From positions 1-63,694 of the forward strand of contig NZ_BAEE01000078.1 of assembly GCF_000241265.1 (NCBI RefSeq): DNA of 63,694 nucleotides. Reading direction: 5' to 3'. The notes beneath the pieces are model-generated. The model searched no databases. It was not told where the DNA came from and was given only the letters and a program-made list of their open reading frames with translations. Origin of the DNA: Gordonia araii NBRC 100433 (GTDB lineage: Bacteria > Actinomycetota > Actinomycetes > Mycobacteriales > Mycobacteriaceae). Below, piece by piece: positions 35,096 through 43,462 of this stretch; the first letter of the stretch is position 1; every line of letters begins with the position of its first letter. A program made the position numbers and the translations under genes.

Positions 35096-36241
35096 ATGCC
35101 ACAAGCCCGCACCCCCGCCGTCGCACTGCTGTGCTGGCGCGACCTCGACCACCCCCAGGGTGGTGGCAGCGAACGTTACGTGCAGCGGGTCGGGGCCGAG
35201 CTGGCGCGGCGCGGGATGCGCGTGACGCTGTTGAGCGCCGCGTACCCGGGTTGCGACGACGAGGCCGTCGTCGACGGAGTCCGCATCATCCGCCGCGGTG
35301 GGCGACTGTCGGTGTATCCGCGGGCGCTGGCCCTGCTGCTGGGCGCGAAACTGGGCGTCGGGCCGCTGCGCGGGTCCCGTCCCGACGTCGTCGTCGACAC
35401 CCAGAACGGTGTGCCCTTCTTCGCATCCTTGCTCTTCCGCCGGACCGTCGTCCTCGTCCACCATTGCCACCGCGAGCAGTGGCCGGTCGCCGGCCCCGTC
35501 CTCGCGCGGCTCGGCTGGTGGATCGAGTCCCGTCTCGCGCCGTGGGCGCATCGTCGGCGCCGGTACGTGACCGTGTCGGAACCGTCGCGGGCCGAGTTGG
35601 CCGCGCTCGGCGTCGACCCGGACCGGATCGCGGTCGTGCGCGCGGGCATCGACCCGGCGCTCGCCGTCGACGGGCGGTCGCCGGGTGCTCGGGTGGTGGT
35701 GCTGTCGCGTCTGGTGCCGCACAAGCAGATCGAGCATGCCCTCGACGCCGTCGCGGCGTTGCGGTCGGAGATCGACGGCCTGGCGATGGATGTCGTGGGC
35801 GGCGGCTGGTGGGAGGACGAACTGCGAGCCCATGCCCGCGAGGCCGGGGTGGCCGATCGGGTCGTGTTCCACGGCCACGTCTCCGAACAGCGCAAGCACG
35901 AGTTGCTCGCCGGCGCGCGTGTCCACCTCATGCCGTCGCGCAAGGAGGGCTGGGGGATCGCCGTCGTGGAGGCCGCCCAGCACGGTGTCCCGACGATCGG
36001 CTATCGCGCCTCGGCGGGACTCGTGGACTCCATCGACGACGGCGCCACCGGGCTCTTGGTGGACAGCCGCGAGGAGTTGATCGCCGCGACCCGCAAACTC
36101 GTCGAGAACCTGGACTTCGCCCGCCAGTTGGGACGCGCCGCGCGCGAGAAGGCCGCCGAGTATTCCTGGTCGGCGACGGCCGACGGGTTCGAGGCCGTGT
36201 TCGCGCAGGTGAGTCCGGTCTGGCCCAGTTCGCGCGCGTGA
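35096..36241 (+). CDS. GT4 family glycosyltransferase
   Basis: 381-aa GT-B fold enzyme. GGGSERYVQRVGAELARRG near the N-terminus is the acceptor-side loop; HGHVSEQRKHELL and the EGWGIAVVEAAQHG motif (E-x7-E) mark the nucleotide-sugar-binding C-terminal domain. GRSPGARVVVLSRLVPHKQ (two pieces: GRSPGARVVV, LSRLVPHKQ) starts the second Rossmann domain. There is no membrane segment. It is divergent from the TetR-methyltransferase operon and next to a large membrane protein, as in the Rv0225 region as I recall it. A 22-bp tandem repeat begins 1 bp after its stop. Confidence 0.9.
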   Translation: MPQARTPAVALLCWRDLDHPQGGGSERYVQRVGAELARRGMRVTLLSAAYPGCDDEAVVDGVRIIRRGGRLSVYPRALALLLGAKLGVGPLRGSRPDVVVDTQNGVPFFASLLFRRTVVLVHHCHREQWPVAGPVLARLGWWIESRLAPWAHRRRRYVTVSEPSRAELAALGVDPDRIAVVRAGIDPALAVDGRSPGARVVVLSRLVPHKQIEHALDAVAALRSEIDGLAMDVVGGGWWEDELRAHAREAGVADRVVFHGHVSEQRKHELLAGARVHLMPSRKEGWGIAVVEAAQHGVPTIGYRASAGLVDSIDDGATGLLVDSREELIAATRKLVENLDFARQLGRAAREKAAEYSWSATADGFEAVFAQVSPVWPSSRA

Positions 36242-36242
36242 C

Positions 36243-36361
36243 TGGGCACCCCACCCACGCCGAGTGGGCACCCCACCCACGCCGAGTGGGCACCTCACCC
36301 ACGCCCAGTGGGCACCTCACCCACGCCCAGTGGGCACCCCACCCACGCCGACTGGGCACCT
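36243..36361. repeat. 22-bp tandem repeat, 5.4 copies
   Basis: Five full 22-bp units start at 36243, 36265, 36287, 36309 and 36331, plus a 9-bp partial unit. The unit begins TGGGCACC, continues CCACCCACGCC and ends GAG or CAG. It fills the gap between the convergent glycosyltransferase and membrane-protein genes. The same unit family recurs, inverted, at 62583-62666. Confidence 0.9.
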
Positions 36362-36368
36362 CAGTACA

Positions 36369-38321
36369 TCAATTCCTGGTCGACCGAGATCCGACGACGA
36401 GAGAGGCCAGCGCGGCCGCCAGCGCCACTACCCACGCCAGGTGCGCGACGCTGACGATCGCGCGCTGGGCGGCCGACGCTCCGGGCGAGATGACAGGGTT
36501 GTCAACCCGGTACAGCCGGAGATGTTCGCCGGTGAAGACCGGAGTTTGCGCGGCGAATCCGGCGGGTGTCTCGTTGCGATCGGGCTCTTCCACGAGAACC
36601 CAGCCGACTCCGTGCGACGCGAGGTCCTTCGGTCCGGCACCTTCCTCCAGCGCCAATTCGACCTGCGAAGCCCTGCTGGACGGGTCGAGGTCGACGGCAT
36701 GACCGTCGATCTCGAGCTTGCCGGACTCCAACACCGGCGCGCGCAGTAGCCGTCGCGCGGGATCGAGGCTCTGCGTCGGCGTGAAGGAGTAGTCGCGCGT
36801 AATGCCGGTCGGCCACAACGCGACCGCCCCTTCGTTCGCCGGAATCATCCGCGCGACCGTCTGCCAGTCCGACGGGAGGTCGACCGGCTGCAAGCGCAGT
36901 GCGGCGTCGGGCAGCGGCGCGACGATCAGGGTGCCGACCGCGGCGAAAGCGAATCCCGCGGGAACGAGCTTGCTCAGCGCCCGCGTACTCCCCGCGACGC
37001 CGATCGCGACGGCGGGCATCAGCAGGGCGAGGAACTTCTGGGTGTCGCGGGCGAGCCCGGCGCCCGGGACATGTTCGATGAGGAAGCTCATCGCCGCGAC
37101 GCCGGGTGCGGTCGAGGCGAGCACGACGAGAGCGACCGTGGCTAGGGCCAGGGCGGCGGAGATCGCGAGAAGTCGTTTGGCATCCCGGCTCGCCGGGTCT
37201 CGATACACCCGACTCGCAAGCTCGTCGGGCACTCGACCACCGATATTGGGACCCGGCCCGTCATCAGACAGACCACCGATCTTGGGACTCGCCCCGGCAT
37301 CGGGGACTCGACCACCCATATTGGGAGTCGCCCCGCCATCTGGCACTCGACCACCCGACGGCTTGGCATCCCGGCTCGCGTGGTCTCGATACACCCGACT
37401 CGCAAGCTCGTCGGGCACTCGACCACACGTGTCACTAATCACCCCACCGTCGGGAGCGGGTGTATCGAGACCTCGCACGACGGAAAGCCAACCCAGCCCT
37501 ACGAGCACCAGGAACATGATCGTCGCGACGGCGGCCCACGACGTCGTGCGGCTGGCCGGCACGGCGTCGGCGTTCCAGATGCCGGCCATCCCCAAGGCGG
37601 TGAGAACCCGCCCCAGACCCGGCTCGGCGCGCAGCGAAAAGGCTTGGGCTCCACCGGGATCACCGGTCAGCGCCGACGAACTCACCACGGTGGCGACCAG
37701 CCACGGCAGGGCACCGACGACGAGTACCGCGACCGCGGCACATCCGCGGCGCAGTTCCTTCGCCCAGACCAGCGGACCGATCACCGCGACGGCCACGACG
37801 ATCACCGCCAACACCGACCCCGTCGGCGTCAAACCGGCCGCGACGACCGCCACCCACAACATCGGCCAGCCGCCGCGACGACGACGCCAAATCCGTTCGG
37901 CGGCAACCAGAATCCACGGAATCGCCGCGTAGCCGGTAAGCAGACTCCAGTGACCCTGCATCATCCGTTCGGCGACCCACGGGTTCCAGATCGCGGCCAG
38001 CGCGCCACCGCACTGCGCCGCCCAAGAATCGGCGACCACCCGCGAGGCCAGGAGCCCGGCCCCGACGCCGCTGAGCGCCAACGCGATCCACGTGACGGCG
38101 ACGACGAGAACAGTGCCCGGCACCACCGCGCTGCCCAGTGCCAGCAAGCCATCCTGAGGAACGGCACGGGCCGGCGCATCGCCCAGCCCCAGTGCCGCGT
38201 CGGTCAGAAACGAGCGCGGCGTCGACACCGCGTCGCGCATCAGCAGCGGCCCGCCGCGCAAGCCGGCGCCGATGACGAGCGCACTGCCGACCACGCTGAC
38301 CGCGAGCAGTGCGCGTGCCAT
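36369..38321 (-). CDS. Large polytopic membrane protein with repeat-derived insert
   Basis: 650-aa integral membrane protein with about ten hydrophobic segments, two of them flanking residues 300-390. The N-terminal half has a loop with WNPWVAERMMQGHW, as in GT-C-like envelope membrane proteins; the C-terminal 170 residues are mostly extracytoplasmic (PDAALRLQPVDLPSDWQTVA in two pieces: PDAALRLQPV, DLPSDWQTVA). It resembles the Rv0226c-type protein. In its middle, about 90 hydrophilic residues contain GRVPDELASRVYRD twice, encoded by genomic repeats. The ATG lies 9 bp after the CitE gene's stop, so both share a transcript. Confidence 0.82.
   Translation of the reverse strand: MARALLAVSVVGSALVIGAGLRGGPLLMRDAVSTPRSFLTDAALGLGDAPARAVPQDGLLALGSAVVPGTVLVVAVTWIALALSGVGAGLLASRVVADSWAAQCGGALAAIWNPWVAERMMQGHWSLLTGYAAIPWILVAAERIWRRRRGGWPMLWVAVVAAGLTPTGSVLAVIVVAVAVIGPLVWAKELRRGCAAVAVLVVGALPWLVATVVSSSALTGDPGGAQAFSLRAEPGLGRVLTALGMAGIWNADAVPASRTTSWAAVATIMFLVLVGLGWLSVVRGLDTPAPDGGVISDTCGRVPDELASRVYRDHASRDAKPSGGRVPDGGATPNMGGRVPDAGASPKIGGLSDDGPGPNIGGRVPDELASRVYRDPASRDAKRLLAISAALALATVALVVLASTAPGVAAMSFLIEHVPGAGLARDTQKFLALLMPAVAIGVAGSTRALSKLVPAGFAFAAVGTLIVAPLPDAALRLQPVDLPSDWQTVARMIPANEGAVALWPTGITRDYSFTPTQSLDPARRLLRAPVLESGKLEIDGHAVDLDPSSRASQVELALEEGAGPKDLASHGVGWVLVEEPDRNETPAGFAAQTPVFTGEHLRLYRVDNPVISPGASAAQRAIVSVAHLAWVVALAAALASLVVGSRSTRN
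37177..37460. repeat. REP-like direct repeats inside a coding sequence
   Basis: Two 64-bp copies (37177-37240, 37363-37426) differ at only about three bases and contain TCTCGATACACCCGACTCG followed by CTCGTCGGGCACTCGACC. Several short CACTCGACCACC repeats fill the space between, and a reverse-oriented GTGTATCGAGACC lies at 37450-37462. The same element occurs at 51040-51259. Confidence 0.85.
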
Positions 38322-38329
38322 CGGACTTC

Positions 38330-39250
38330 TCAGTAGTGGTAGGTATCCGACGGCGCGGTCGAGTGCCCGGCCTCGTCGGTGGAGTAGCTGCTGGAGGTGA
38401 TCCCGTAGGCGCGGGCGAGATCGAGGATCTTCGTCGCGCGGGCGATGCGCGGCAGGTCGGATCCGTTGCGGATCTCGCCGCCGTCGCGGTCGAACTCGGC
38501 GAAGAACTCGCGGGCCCAGCTGATGTCGTCCTGCGACGGCGACAGCCCCTCGTTGACCGGTGCGCACTGCTCCGGTGTCAGGCAGATCTTGCCGGTCATC
38601 CCGAACTCGACGCTGACCGACGTCGCCTCCGACAGCTTGAGCGCACTCGACCCGACCGTCGGGCCGTCGATGGCGCTCGGGAGGTGCGCCGCCTTCGCCG
38701 CGATGGTGAACCGCGACCGCGCGTACGCCAGCGTCAGCGGGTTCTCGCCGAAGCCGGTGTCACGACGGAAGTCGCCGATGCCGAAGGCGAGCCGGAACGT
38801 GCCCTTGGCCGTCGCGATCTCACTGATGCGCTCCAGCCCCCTGGCCGTCTCGACGAGCGCGACGATCGGCACGTTCGGCAGCCGGTTCGCGGTCTCGGTG
38901 ACGTGGTCCATCGACTCGACCATCGCCAGCATGACGCCACCGATCGACGTCTTGGACAGCGCGGCGAGGTCGTCGGCCCACCACGGCGTGCCGAACCCGT
39001 TGATGCGGACCCAGTCGTCGTGGCCCTCGTCCATCCAGCGCACCGCGTTGTCGCGGGCGGTGACCTTGTCCTTCGGCGCTACCGCGTCCTCGATGTCGAG
39101 GACGACGATGTCGGCGCGCGACCGCGAGGCCGGCTCGAACCGCTCGTACTGCGCCCCGTTGACGAGCAGCCAGCTGCGCGCCAGCACCGGGTCGATGCGC
39201 GATCCGACATCCTCGGAGTCGGGATTGGTCACGAATTCTTGGTCGTACAC
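38330..39250 (-). CDS. CitE/HpcH-HpaI family lyase-like protein
   Basis: 306-aa TIM-barrel protein of the citrate-lyase beta/aldolase family. VLDIEDAVAPKDK is the metal-ligand strand, RINGFGTPWWADD includes the second metal site, VALVETARGLERI has the conserved Glu, and LAFGIGDFRRDTG and GKICLTPEQ follow. Such proteins cleave or thioesterify malyl-CoA-type compounds. Length and motif order fit stand-alone CitE-like enzymes rather than the three-subunit citrate lyase. It starts with GTG and shares its promoter region with the flippase gene, 30 bp away. Substrate is uncertain. Confidence 0.85.
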   Translation of the reverse strand: MYDQEFVTNPDSEDVGSRIDPVLARSWLLVNGAQYERFEPASRSRADIVVLDIEDAVAPKDKVTARDNAVRWMDEGHDDWVRINGFGTPWWADDLAALSKTSIGGVMLAMVESMDHVTETANRLPNVPIVALVETARGLERISEIATAKGTFRLAFGIGDFRRDTGFGENPLTLAYARSRFTIAAKAAHLPSAIDGPTVGSSALKLSEATSVSVEFGMTGKICLTPEQCAPVNEGLSPSQDDISWAREFFAEFDRDGGEIRNGSDLPRIARATKILDLARAYGITSSSYSTDEAGHSTAPSDTYHY

Positions 39251-39280
39251 GCCCTCTATCGTCGCCTATCGATCCTGGCG

Positions 39281-40597
39281 ATGCCAAAGCGGCTGACGGT
39301 TCCAGGCAGACTGAACGGCGTGAAGGCAGTGGGCGGCGGGAGCGCGGCGAGTCGGCGCGGTGCGGCGCTGCGCTCGGTCGGCGCGGTGACCGTCGGGGCG
39401 ATGGTCGCGAATGTCGCGGCCTATCTCGTCGCGATTCCCGCCAGCCGAGCACTCGGCGCCGCTGACTACGGGGTGTTCGGCGTCATCATGGCCGCGATGG
39501 TCGTCGTGGCCGCACCGTCGATGGCGGTGCAGGCCGTCATCGCGCGGGAGGTGGTACGCGGCCGGTCGGGGTTGGCTCGGTTGGGCTGGCAGACCGCGCT
39601 GCTGGTGGCGGTGACCGCGGCGGTGGCGGGTGCCGTGCTCGTTCCGCTCACCCGCGTGCCGGTGACCGCGGCGATCGCCGGACTCGTGATGGCCCCGCTG
39701 ATCACCCTGACCGCAGCCGCCCAGGGCTTTCTGCAGGGCCGGCACGAGTTCCGGCGCCTCGGTTGGCTGTTGGGCATGGTCGGGCTGCTGCGGTCGGTGC
39801 CGATGATCGTCGCGCTGCTATTGGGCGATTCCGCGACGGGCGCCTTGTGGGTCGGGGCGGGCGGAACCCTGGTCGCGGCGCTTCTCGCCTGGCGCTCGGC
39901 GGCTCCGCGATCGCCGACCGTCGATCTGGCGACCATCGAGCAAGGACAGCCGTCAACCGTCGGCGGCGGATCCGGGGTGTGGAGCGTCCTCGCCGCTTCC
40001 CAGGTCCAGTTGGCCCTGCTCGTCGCCGTCTCGCTCGACCTGCTTCTGGCCCGCGTCGTGCTCTCCGACGCGGACGCGGGCGTCTATGCCCTCGGTGCCG
40101 TCGCGACGAAGGCGGCCTTCTGGCTGCCGCAGGCGATCGGGACCGTTGTCTACCCGCGACTCGCCGCACCCGCATCGGGGAATCGGTCCGGCGCGACTCG
40201 CTCGCTGCGGATCGCGCTCGCGGTGGTGACGGGGATCGGTGCGGTGGTGGTCACCGGCACGTGGCTCGTGTCCCCGCTGGTGCCACACATCGTCGGCGAC
40301 GACTACCGGCCCCTCACCGGGTTCCTCTGGATGTTCTCCGCCACGGGGGCGATCCTCGCGATATTGGCGCTGCTACTCCTCGCGGTGATCGCCGTCCGTC
40401 GCACGGTCATCGGCGTGGCCGTATGGGTTTCAGTGGCGATCGAAGCGACGGTGATGCTGGTCTGGGCCGATTCGGTGACGACGCTGATCGCGATCGCCGC
40501 GGCATCGGCGGCGGTGATGGCGCTGCTGTGTCTGGCACTGGTCGCCGCACAGGGCGCTTCGACGAGCGGCAGGGAAGCCCTCGCCGGGGACAGCTAA
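39281..40597 (+). CDS. Polysaccharide/lipid flippase (MOP superfamily)
   Basis: Predicted 438-aa polytopic membrane protein with about 12 hydrophobic segments. The opening SVGAVTVGAMVANVAAYLVA is a typical first segment, followed by YGVFGVIMAAMVVVAAPSMA (two pieces: YGVFGVIMAA, MVVVAAPSMA). It resembles Wzx-like lipid-linked oligosaccharide flippases. The ATG at LTVPG is used; a GTG 13 codons later would also be possible. It is divergent from the CitE gene and ends with a 4-bp tail-to-tail overlap on the deacetylase gene. In this block it probably exports a glycan intermediate. Confidence 0.85.
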   Translation: MPKRLTVPGRLNGVKAVGGGSAASRRGAALRSVGAVTVGAMVANVAAYLVAIPASRALGAADYGVFGVIMAAMVVVAAPSMAVQAVIAREVVRGRSGLARLGWQTALLVAVTAAVAGAVLVPLTRVPVTAAIAGLVMAPLITLTAAAQGFLQGRHEFRRLGWLLGMVGLLRSVPMIVALLLGDSATGALWVGAGGTLVAALLAWRSAAPRSPTVDLATIEQGQPSTVGGGSGVWSVLAASQVQLALLVAVSLDLLLARVVLSDADAGVYALGAVATKAAFWLPQAIGTVVYPRLAAPASGNRSGATRSLRIALAVVTGIGAVVVTGTWLVSPLVPHIVGDDYRPLTGFLWMFSATGAILAILALLLLAVIAVRRTVIGVAVWVSVAIEATVMLVWADSVTTLIAIAAASAAVMALLCLALVAAQGASTSGREALAGDS

Positions 40598-41400
40598 CGC
40601 AGAAAGTAGTCGTCGAGGGTGACCATCTGCAATCGCCGACGACGGATGATGCGCGTGAACGCGTCGAAGACATGGGTGACCGGGTCGTGGTTGGCGTGAC
40701 CGATGACGATCGCCTGCGGCCGGAAGTACTTGCGCGCGGCGCCGATCAAGAACTTCTGGGTGACCAGACCGGAGTCCGAGAGCGACCCGTCCCAGAGCGT
40801 CGGCATCGTGTAGCCGAGGTCGGCCGCGATCTTGTCGACCTGGGCGTTGCGGTAGCCGAACGGCGGCCGGTAGTACGGCGTGCCGTCGACGCCGTAGGTG
40901 TCGCGCAGGAAGCGCTTCGTCCGGCGAAGCTCGTCGGCCACGCCGCGGGAGGTCAACGACGTCAGATCCGGATGGCTCCAACTGTGGTTGCCGAGTTGCA
41001 CCTGCCCCGATTCGACGAGGGGCACCAGCGCTTCACGGTTGTCGCGCCACGCGTCGAACTGCCCGGTGACGAAGAAGGTGAACCGCGCGCCGGTTCGATG
41101 GGCGAACTCCGCGTAGGCGCCGACGACCTCCGAACTCGCACCGTCGTCGACGGTCAGCGCCAGCGCCCGGCCCTGGCCGGGCAGTGCGGTGATGGGTTGA
41201 CTCGGGAGTGCCGCGCGCGTCGACGGCAACGGGCCGTCGAGGGGCAAGCGCGACGGCTCGGGGCTCCTCGGAGGCGGGCTCGGCGACGGCCCGTAGCCGG
41301 CGGCAAGCAAATCCGCCTCGTCTTCCGGCGTCGTCGCACAACCGACCAGGGCACCGGCCGTACCGGCGGCCAGGGTGGCGAGGAATGTGCGCCTGTCCAT
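40594..41400 (-). CDS. Polysaccharide deacetylase, Tat-type lipoprotein
   Basis: 268-aa secreted enzyme. A twin-arginine N-terminus (DRRTFLATLAAG) leads to a lipobox ALVG-Cys21, so it is probably a Tat-exported lipoprotein. The NodB-type domain has TVDDG (TFDDG variant), HSWSHP with the two metal His and RPPFGYRN with the catalytic base. It should remove acyl groups from peptidoglycan or another surface glycan. A Pro/Ser-rich linker (PSPSPPPRSPEPSRLP) separates the anchor from the domain. Start chosen so the Arg pair lies at residues 3-4. Confidence 0.9.
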   Translation of the reverse strand: MDRRTFLATLAAGTAGALVGCATTPEDEADLLAAGYGPSPSPPPRSPEPSRLPLDGPLPSTRAALPSQPITALPGQGRALALTVDDGASSEVVGAYAEFAHRTGARFTFFVTGQFDAWRDNREALVPLVESGQVQLGNHSWSHPDLTSLTSRGVADELRRTKRFLRDTYGVDGTPYYRPPFGYRNAQVDKIAADLGYTMPTLWDGSLSDSGLVTQKFLIGAARKYFRPQAIVIGHANHDPVTHVFDAFTRIIRRRRLQMVTLDDYFLR

Positions 41401-41437
41401 CCAGTGCACACTAGCGGACAAATCGGCGCAAACAGAC

Positions 41438-41487
41438 TTTCGGGTCTGAACGCCCGAAACCCCGCACGTCAGAGACGATGCGGGGTT
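41438..41487 (-). terminator. Double stem-loop after slipin
   Basis: Reading leftward, a 13-bp stem (AACCCCGCA with CGTC/GACG inner pair) is followed by TTTCGGG/CCCGAAA and GTCTGTTT. Two adjacent stems share the AAA bases at 41457-41459. They separate the slipin gene from the deacetylase promoter. Confidence 0.72.
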
Positions 41488-41547
41488 CCGGGGTTTCCCT
41501 TGGTAGCAGGGTCGTAACGCGCCGTGGTCGGGCCACGGCGCGTGGTC

Positions 41548-42228
41548 CTAGTCGTCCGCTGCGGCAGTATCGGCACCGCCGACGGCCAGGACGACCTTGG
41601 CGCCGTACGGCACCTCCTGGACCAGGCGCAGCTGCGCCAGGGCCGGGTGCGCGTCGAGCAGACGACCGGCGTTCGCCAGGCTGCGCAGCGCGGCCGTCTC
41701 GGCCCGCGCCGCTTCCAGCTTCGCCTGGCCACGCGCCTTCGCCGTGATGAGATCCATTGCCGCCGAACGAATCTCGTGCGGAAGGATCACGTCGCGGATC
41801 GTCACGGCACGCACCGCCAGACCGACGGACTCGCCGGCGGCGACGGCGGCAGCCGTCAGCGCGTCGGCATCGAAGGCGTCGGTTCGACCGACCAGTTCCT
41901 CGGCCTGCACGCCCGCACACGCGGTGCGCAGGGCGACCTGTGCCGCCAGGTAGACCACAGCGGTCGGATCGTCGGACTGCTCCGCGTAGCGGACGGCGTC
42001 GACGACGGCGAGCTGGATCGCCAGCGATACTCGCACCGGAACACCGTCGGCCGTCAGCACTTCCTGCGGCGCGACGTGCACGATCCGGTCGCGGGTGTCG
42101 ACGCGGACGTAGACGCTGCGCCGGCTGGTGCGGTGCGCACCCGGGGTGAGGACGCGCGCCAAGGTGCCGTCGCGGTACTCCAGTGCGACCTCACCGGGGT
42201 TCACGACCCAACGGTTGAAGATGGACAT
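41548..42228 (-). CDS. Slipin / SPFH-domain protein
   Basis: 226-aa SPFH protein that probably scaffolds membrane microdomains. The N-terminus FNRWVVNPGEVALEYRDG has no clear transmembrane helix, unlike stomatin/slipins with an N-terminal hairpin. TVEVLTADGVPVRVSLAIQL-type core (here HVAPQEVLTADGVPV) and RAVTIRDVILPHEIRSA are slipin landmarks, followed by a coiled-coil-like AKARGQAKLEAARAETAALR. AAAGGAGGAG gives a strong ribosome binding site. The 5' region, on the same strand, carries a tRNA-like fold. No NfeD partner is present. Confidence 0.87.
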   Translation of the reverse strand: MSIFNRWVVNPGEVALEYRDGTLARVLTPGAHRTSRRSVYVRVDTRDRIVHVAPQEVLTADGVPVRVSLAIQLAVVDAVRYAEQSDDPTAVVYLAAQVALRTACAGVQAEELVGRTDAFDADALTAAAVAAGESVGLAVRAVTIRDVILPHEIRSAAMDLITAKARGQAKLEAARAETAALRSLANAGRLLDAHPALAQLRLVQEVPYGAKVVLAVGGADTAAADD

Positions 42229-42375
42229 TGCGCTCCTCCTTTCCTGTAGTGCGCATGCTTGTCGTCGGCTGCTATGAGATGGCAGCTCGACCGATTCAGT
42301 TGTGGGGCACCGCCCGCGGGCGAGACCCACGGTGGGGTGGCGCCGGCGAACCGGCACACCGCAGGACCGTCGGCC

Positions 42376-42471
42376 CCGGGTTCCCGGGGGCGGTGCCGTG
42401 TAGAGGAGTCGAACCTCAGGCTTAAGAGGCCTTTGCCAGGTGGTGTAGCACGCGCAACTTGCGGAACCCGG
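42376..42471 (-). ncRNA. tRNA-like structured element in the slipin 5' leader
   Basis: On the minus strand, an outer 9-bp stem (CCGGGTTCC at 42463-42471 pairing with GGAACCCGG at 42376-42384) encloses a 63-nt tRNA-like core (42394-42456). Core parts: an acceptor-like 7-bp stem with one bulge (CACGCGCA/TGCCGTG), a T-arm with TTCGACT loop (42403-42417) and directly abutting it an anticodon-like arm (AGGC-7 nt loop-GCCT, 42418-42432) whose triplet position reads CTT (Lys). There is no CCA end, variable loop or convincing D-arm, so it is not a functional tRNA. It ends about 150 nt before the slipin ATG. The rest of the 624-bp gap from 42229 to 42852 holds no gene I can support. Confidence 0.55.
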
Positions 42472-42615
42472 TTTCGGTACCCCGTCCGGGCCGCCTCCGC
42501 GTGGCTGCTCCGGACGAGAACCCTGCCACCGCCGATGACACCGCGCAATCGAATATCGGTCGGTTGCCCGACGCGTCGTCGAGGCAGATAGCGGACAATC
42601 CGGACACCTTCCGGG

Positions 42616-42640
42616 CAAGTTCATCGAAAATCGATACTTG
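42616..42640. promoter_or_regulatory. Dyad CAAGT-tc-ATCGA-aaa-TCGAT-ACTTG
   Basis: Nested inverted repeat with outer CAAGT/ACTTG and inner ATCGA/TCGAT arms, imperfect by 2 nt on one side. It lies in the gene-free stretch between the slipin leader and the secreted protein gene. It may be an operator for either gene. Confidence 0.5.
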
Positions 42641-42852
42641 AGCCGTCAATTAGGTTCACAATCCACCGCAGGCGAGCGCGCTGCGCTCTCCCATCGGGCG
42701 CCAGTTCACTCGCTGATCGCCCGCCGACGCTGGGTGCGCTCCGCGGAACGCACGATCTGACTCAGATCACGATGGAGTTGAGTCCGGATTCCGGACCTAA
42801 ACGCAAAGGGATCGGCCCGCGATGCGTGGGCCGCGGCGGAAGTGAGTGAACC

Positions 42853-43374
42853 ATGGGAGTGAGACGTTTAGTCGCCGGGGTGGCGACCGCGTTGGCGCTG
42901 GTGACCGGTGGCGCGTTGGTGGCAGCGCCGCAGGCGCAGGCGGCGCCCGGGCAGTGGTACGGCCCTGTACAGGAACGTTCCGGACAGGCCGAGTTCTGGC
43001 TGCTGGGCACCACGCCCAACAGCGGCTGGTATTACACGACCCGATACGGCGGGATCTATCGAGTCGTCCTGCAGCAGAAGGACGAGAACCGCTACGGTGC
43101 CGACAGGCTCAAGAGCTGGAAGACGATCGCGGCATTCGGCGAGAAGGAACGCTTCGGCAGTCGGCGAAACGTCTGGAGTATGGGCTGGGGAGCCCGCTTC
43201 GCGGACTTCCGCCTCTGCCGTCAGAAGCCCAAGTGGATGAACACCCGCCAAGAGAACTTCGACTGCTCGCGCACAGTGCGCATGTTCGGCCCGGACGCTC
43301 CCAGACGACCCCGTGGCGGCGGGGGCGGTAACGGAGGCGGCGAAGGAGGCGGCCGCATGGAGTGGGGCGCCTAG
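42853..43374 (+). CDS. Secreted protein of unknown function
   Basis: 173-aa protein with a Sec signal peptide (positive VRRL, hydrophobic ATALALVTGGALVAA, cleavage likely after AQA at about residue 31). The mature part is Trp/Tyr/Arg-rich with two cysteines (RLCRQ, FDCSR) that may form one disulphide. The last 25 residues are a Gly-rich tail (GGGGGNGGGEGGG). I do not recognise a family. There is no membrane anchor, so it is probably released or wall-associated. A nested terminator follows. Confidence 0.78.
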   Translation: MGVRRLVAGVATALALVTGGALVAAPQAQAAPGQWYGPVQERSGQAEFWLLGTTPNSGWYYTTRYGGIYRVVLQQKDENRYGADRLKSWKTIAAFGEKERFGSRRNVWSMGWGARFADFRLCRQKPKWMNTRQENFDCSRTVRMFGPDAPRRPRGGGGGNGGGEGGGRMEWGA

Positions 43375-43381
43375 CCAGCAC

Positions 43382-43455
43382 CGCAAACCCAACTAAACGG
43401 GACAAACCCAGCACCGAAAAGGTGCTGGGTTTGTCCCGTACTGCTGGGGTTTGCG
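43382..43455. terminator. Nested long bidirectional terminator
   Basis: An inner perfect 18-bp stem (43398-43415 with 43421-43438) with a GAAAA loop is enclosed by an outer 9-bp stem CGCAAACCC/GGGTTTGCG (43382-43390, 43447-43455). It separates the convergent secreted protein and fadB genes. Confidence 0.88.
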
Positions 43456-43462
43456 CGACCTA

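Noticed and set aside
36243..36361. 22-bp tandem units as CRISPR repeats
   Set aside because: Units are contiguous and identical without unique spacers.
42394..42456. A genuine tRNA-Lys gene
   Set aside because: No CCA, no variable loop, no D-arm and a bulged acceptor stem; reported as a tRNA-like leader element instead.
42422..42649. Small minus-strand ORF of 75 aa upstream of the slipin
   Set aside because: It overlaps the structured leader, has no clear ribosome binding site and no recognisable features.
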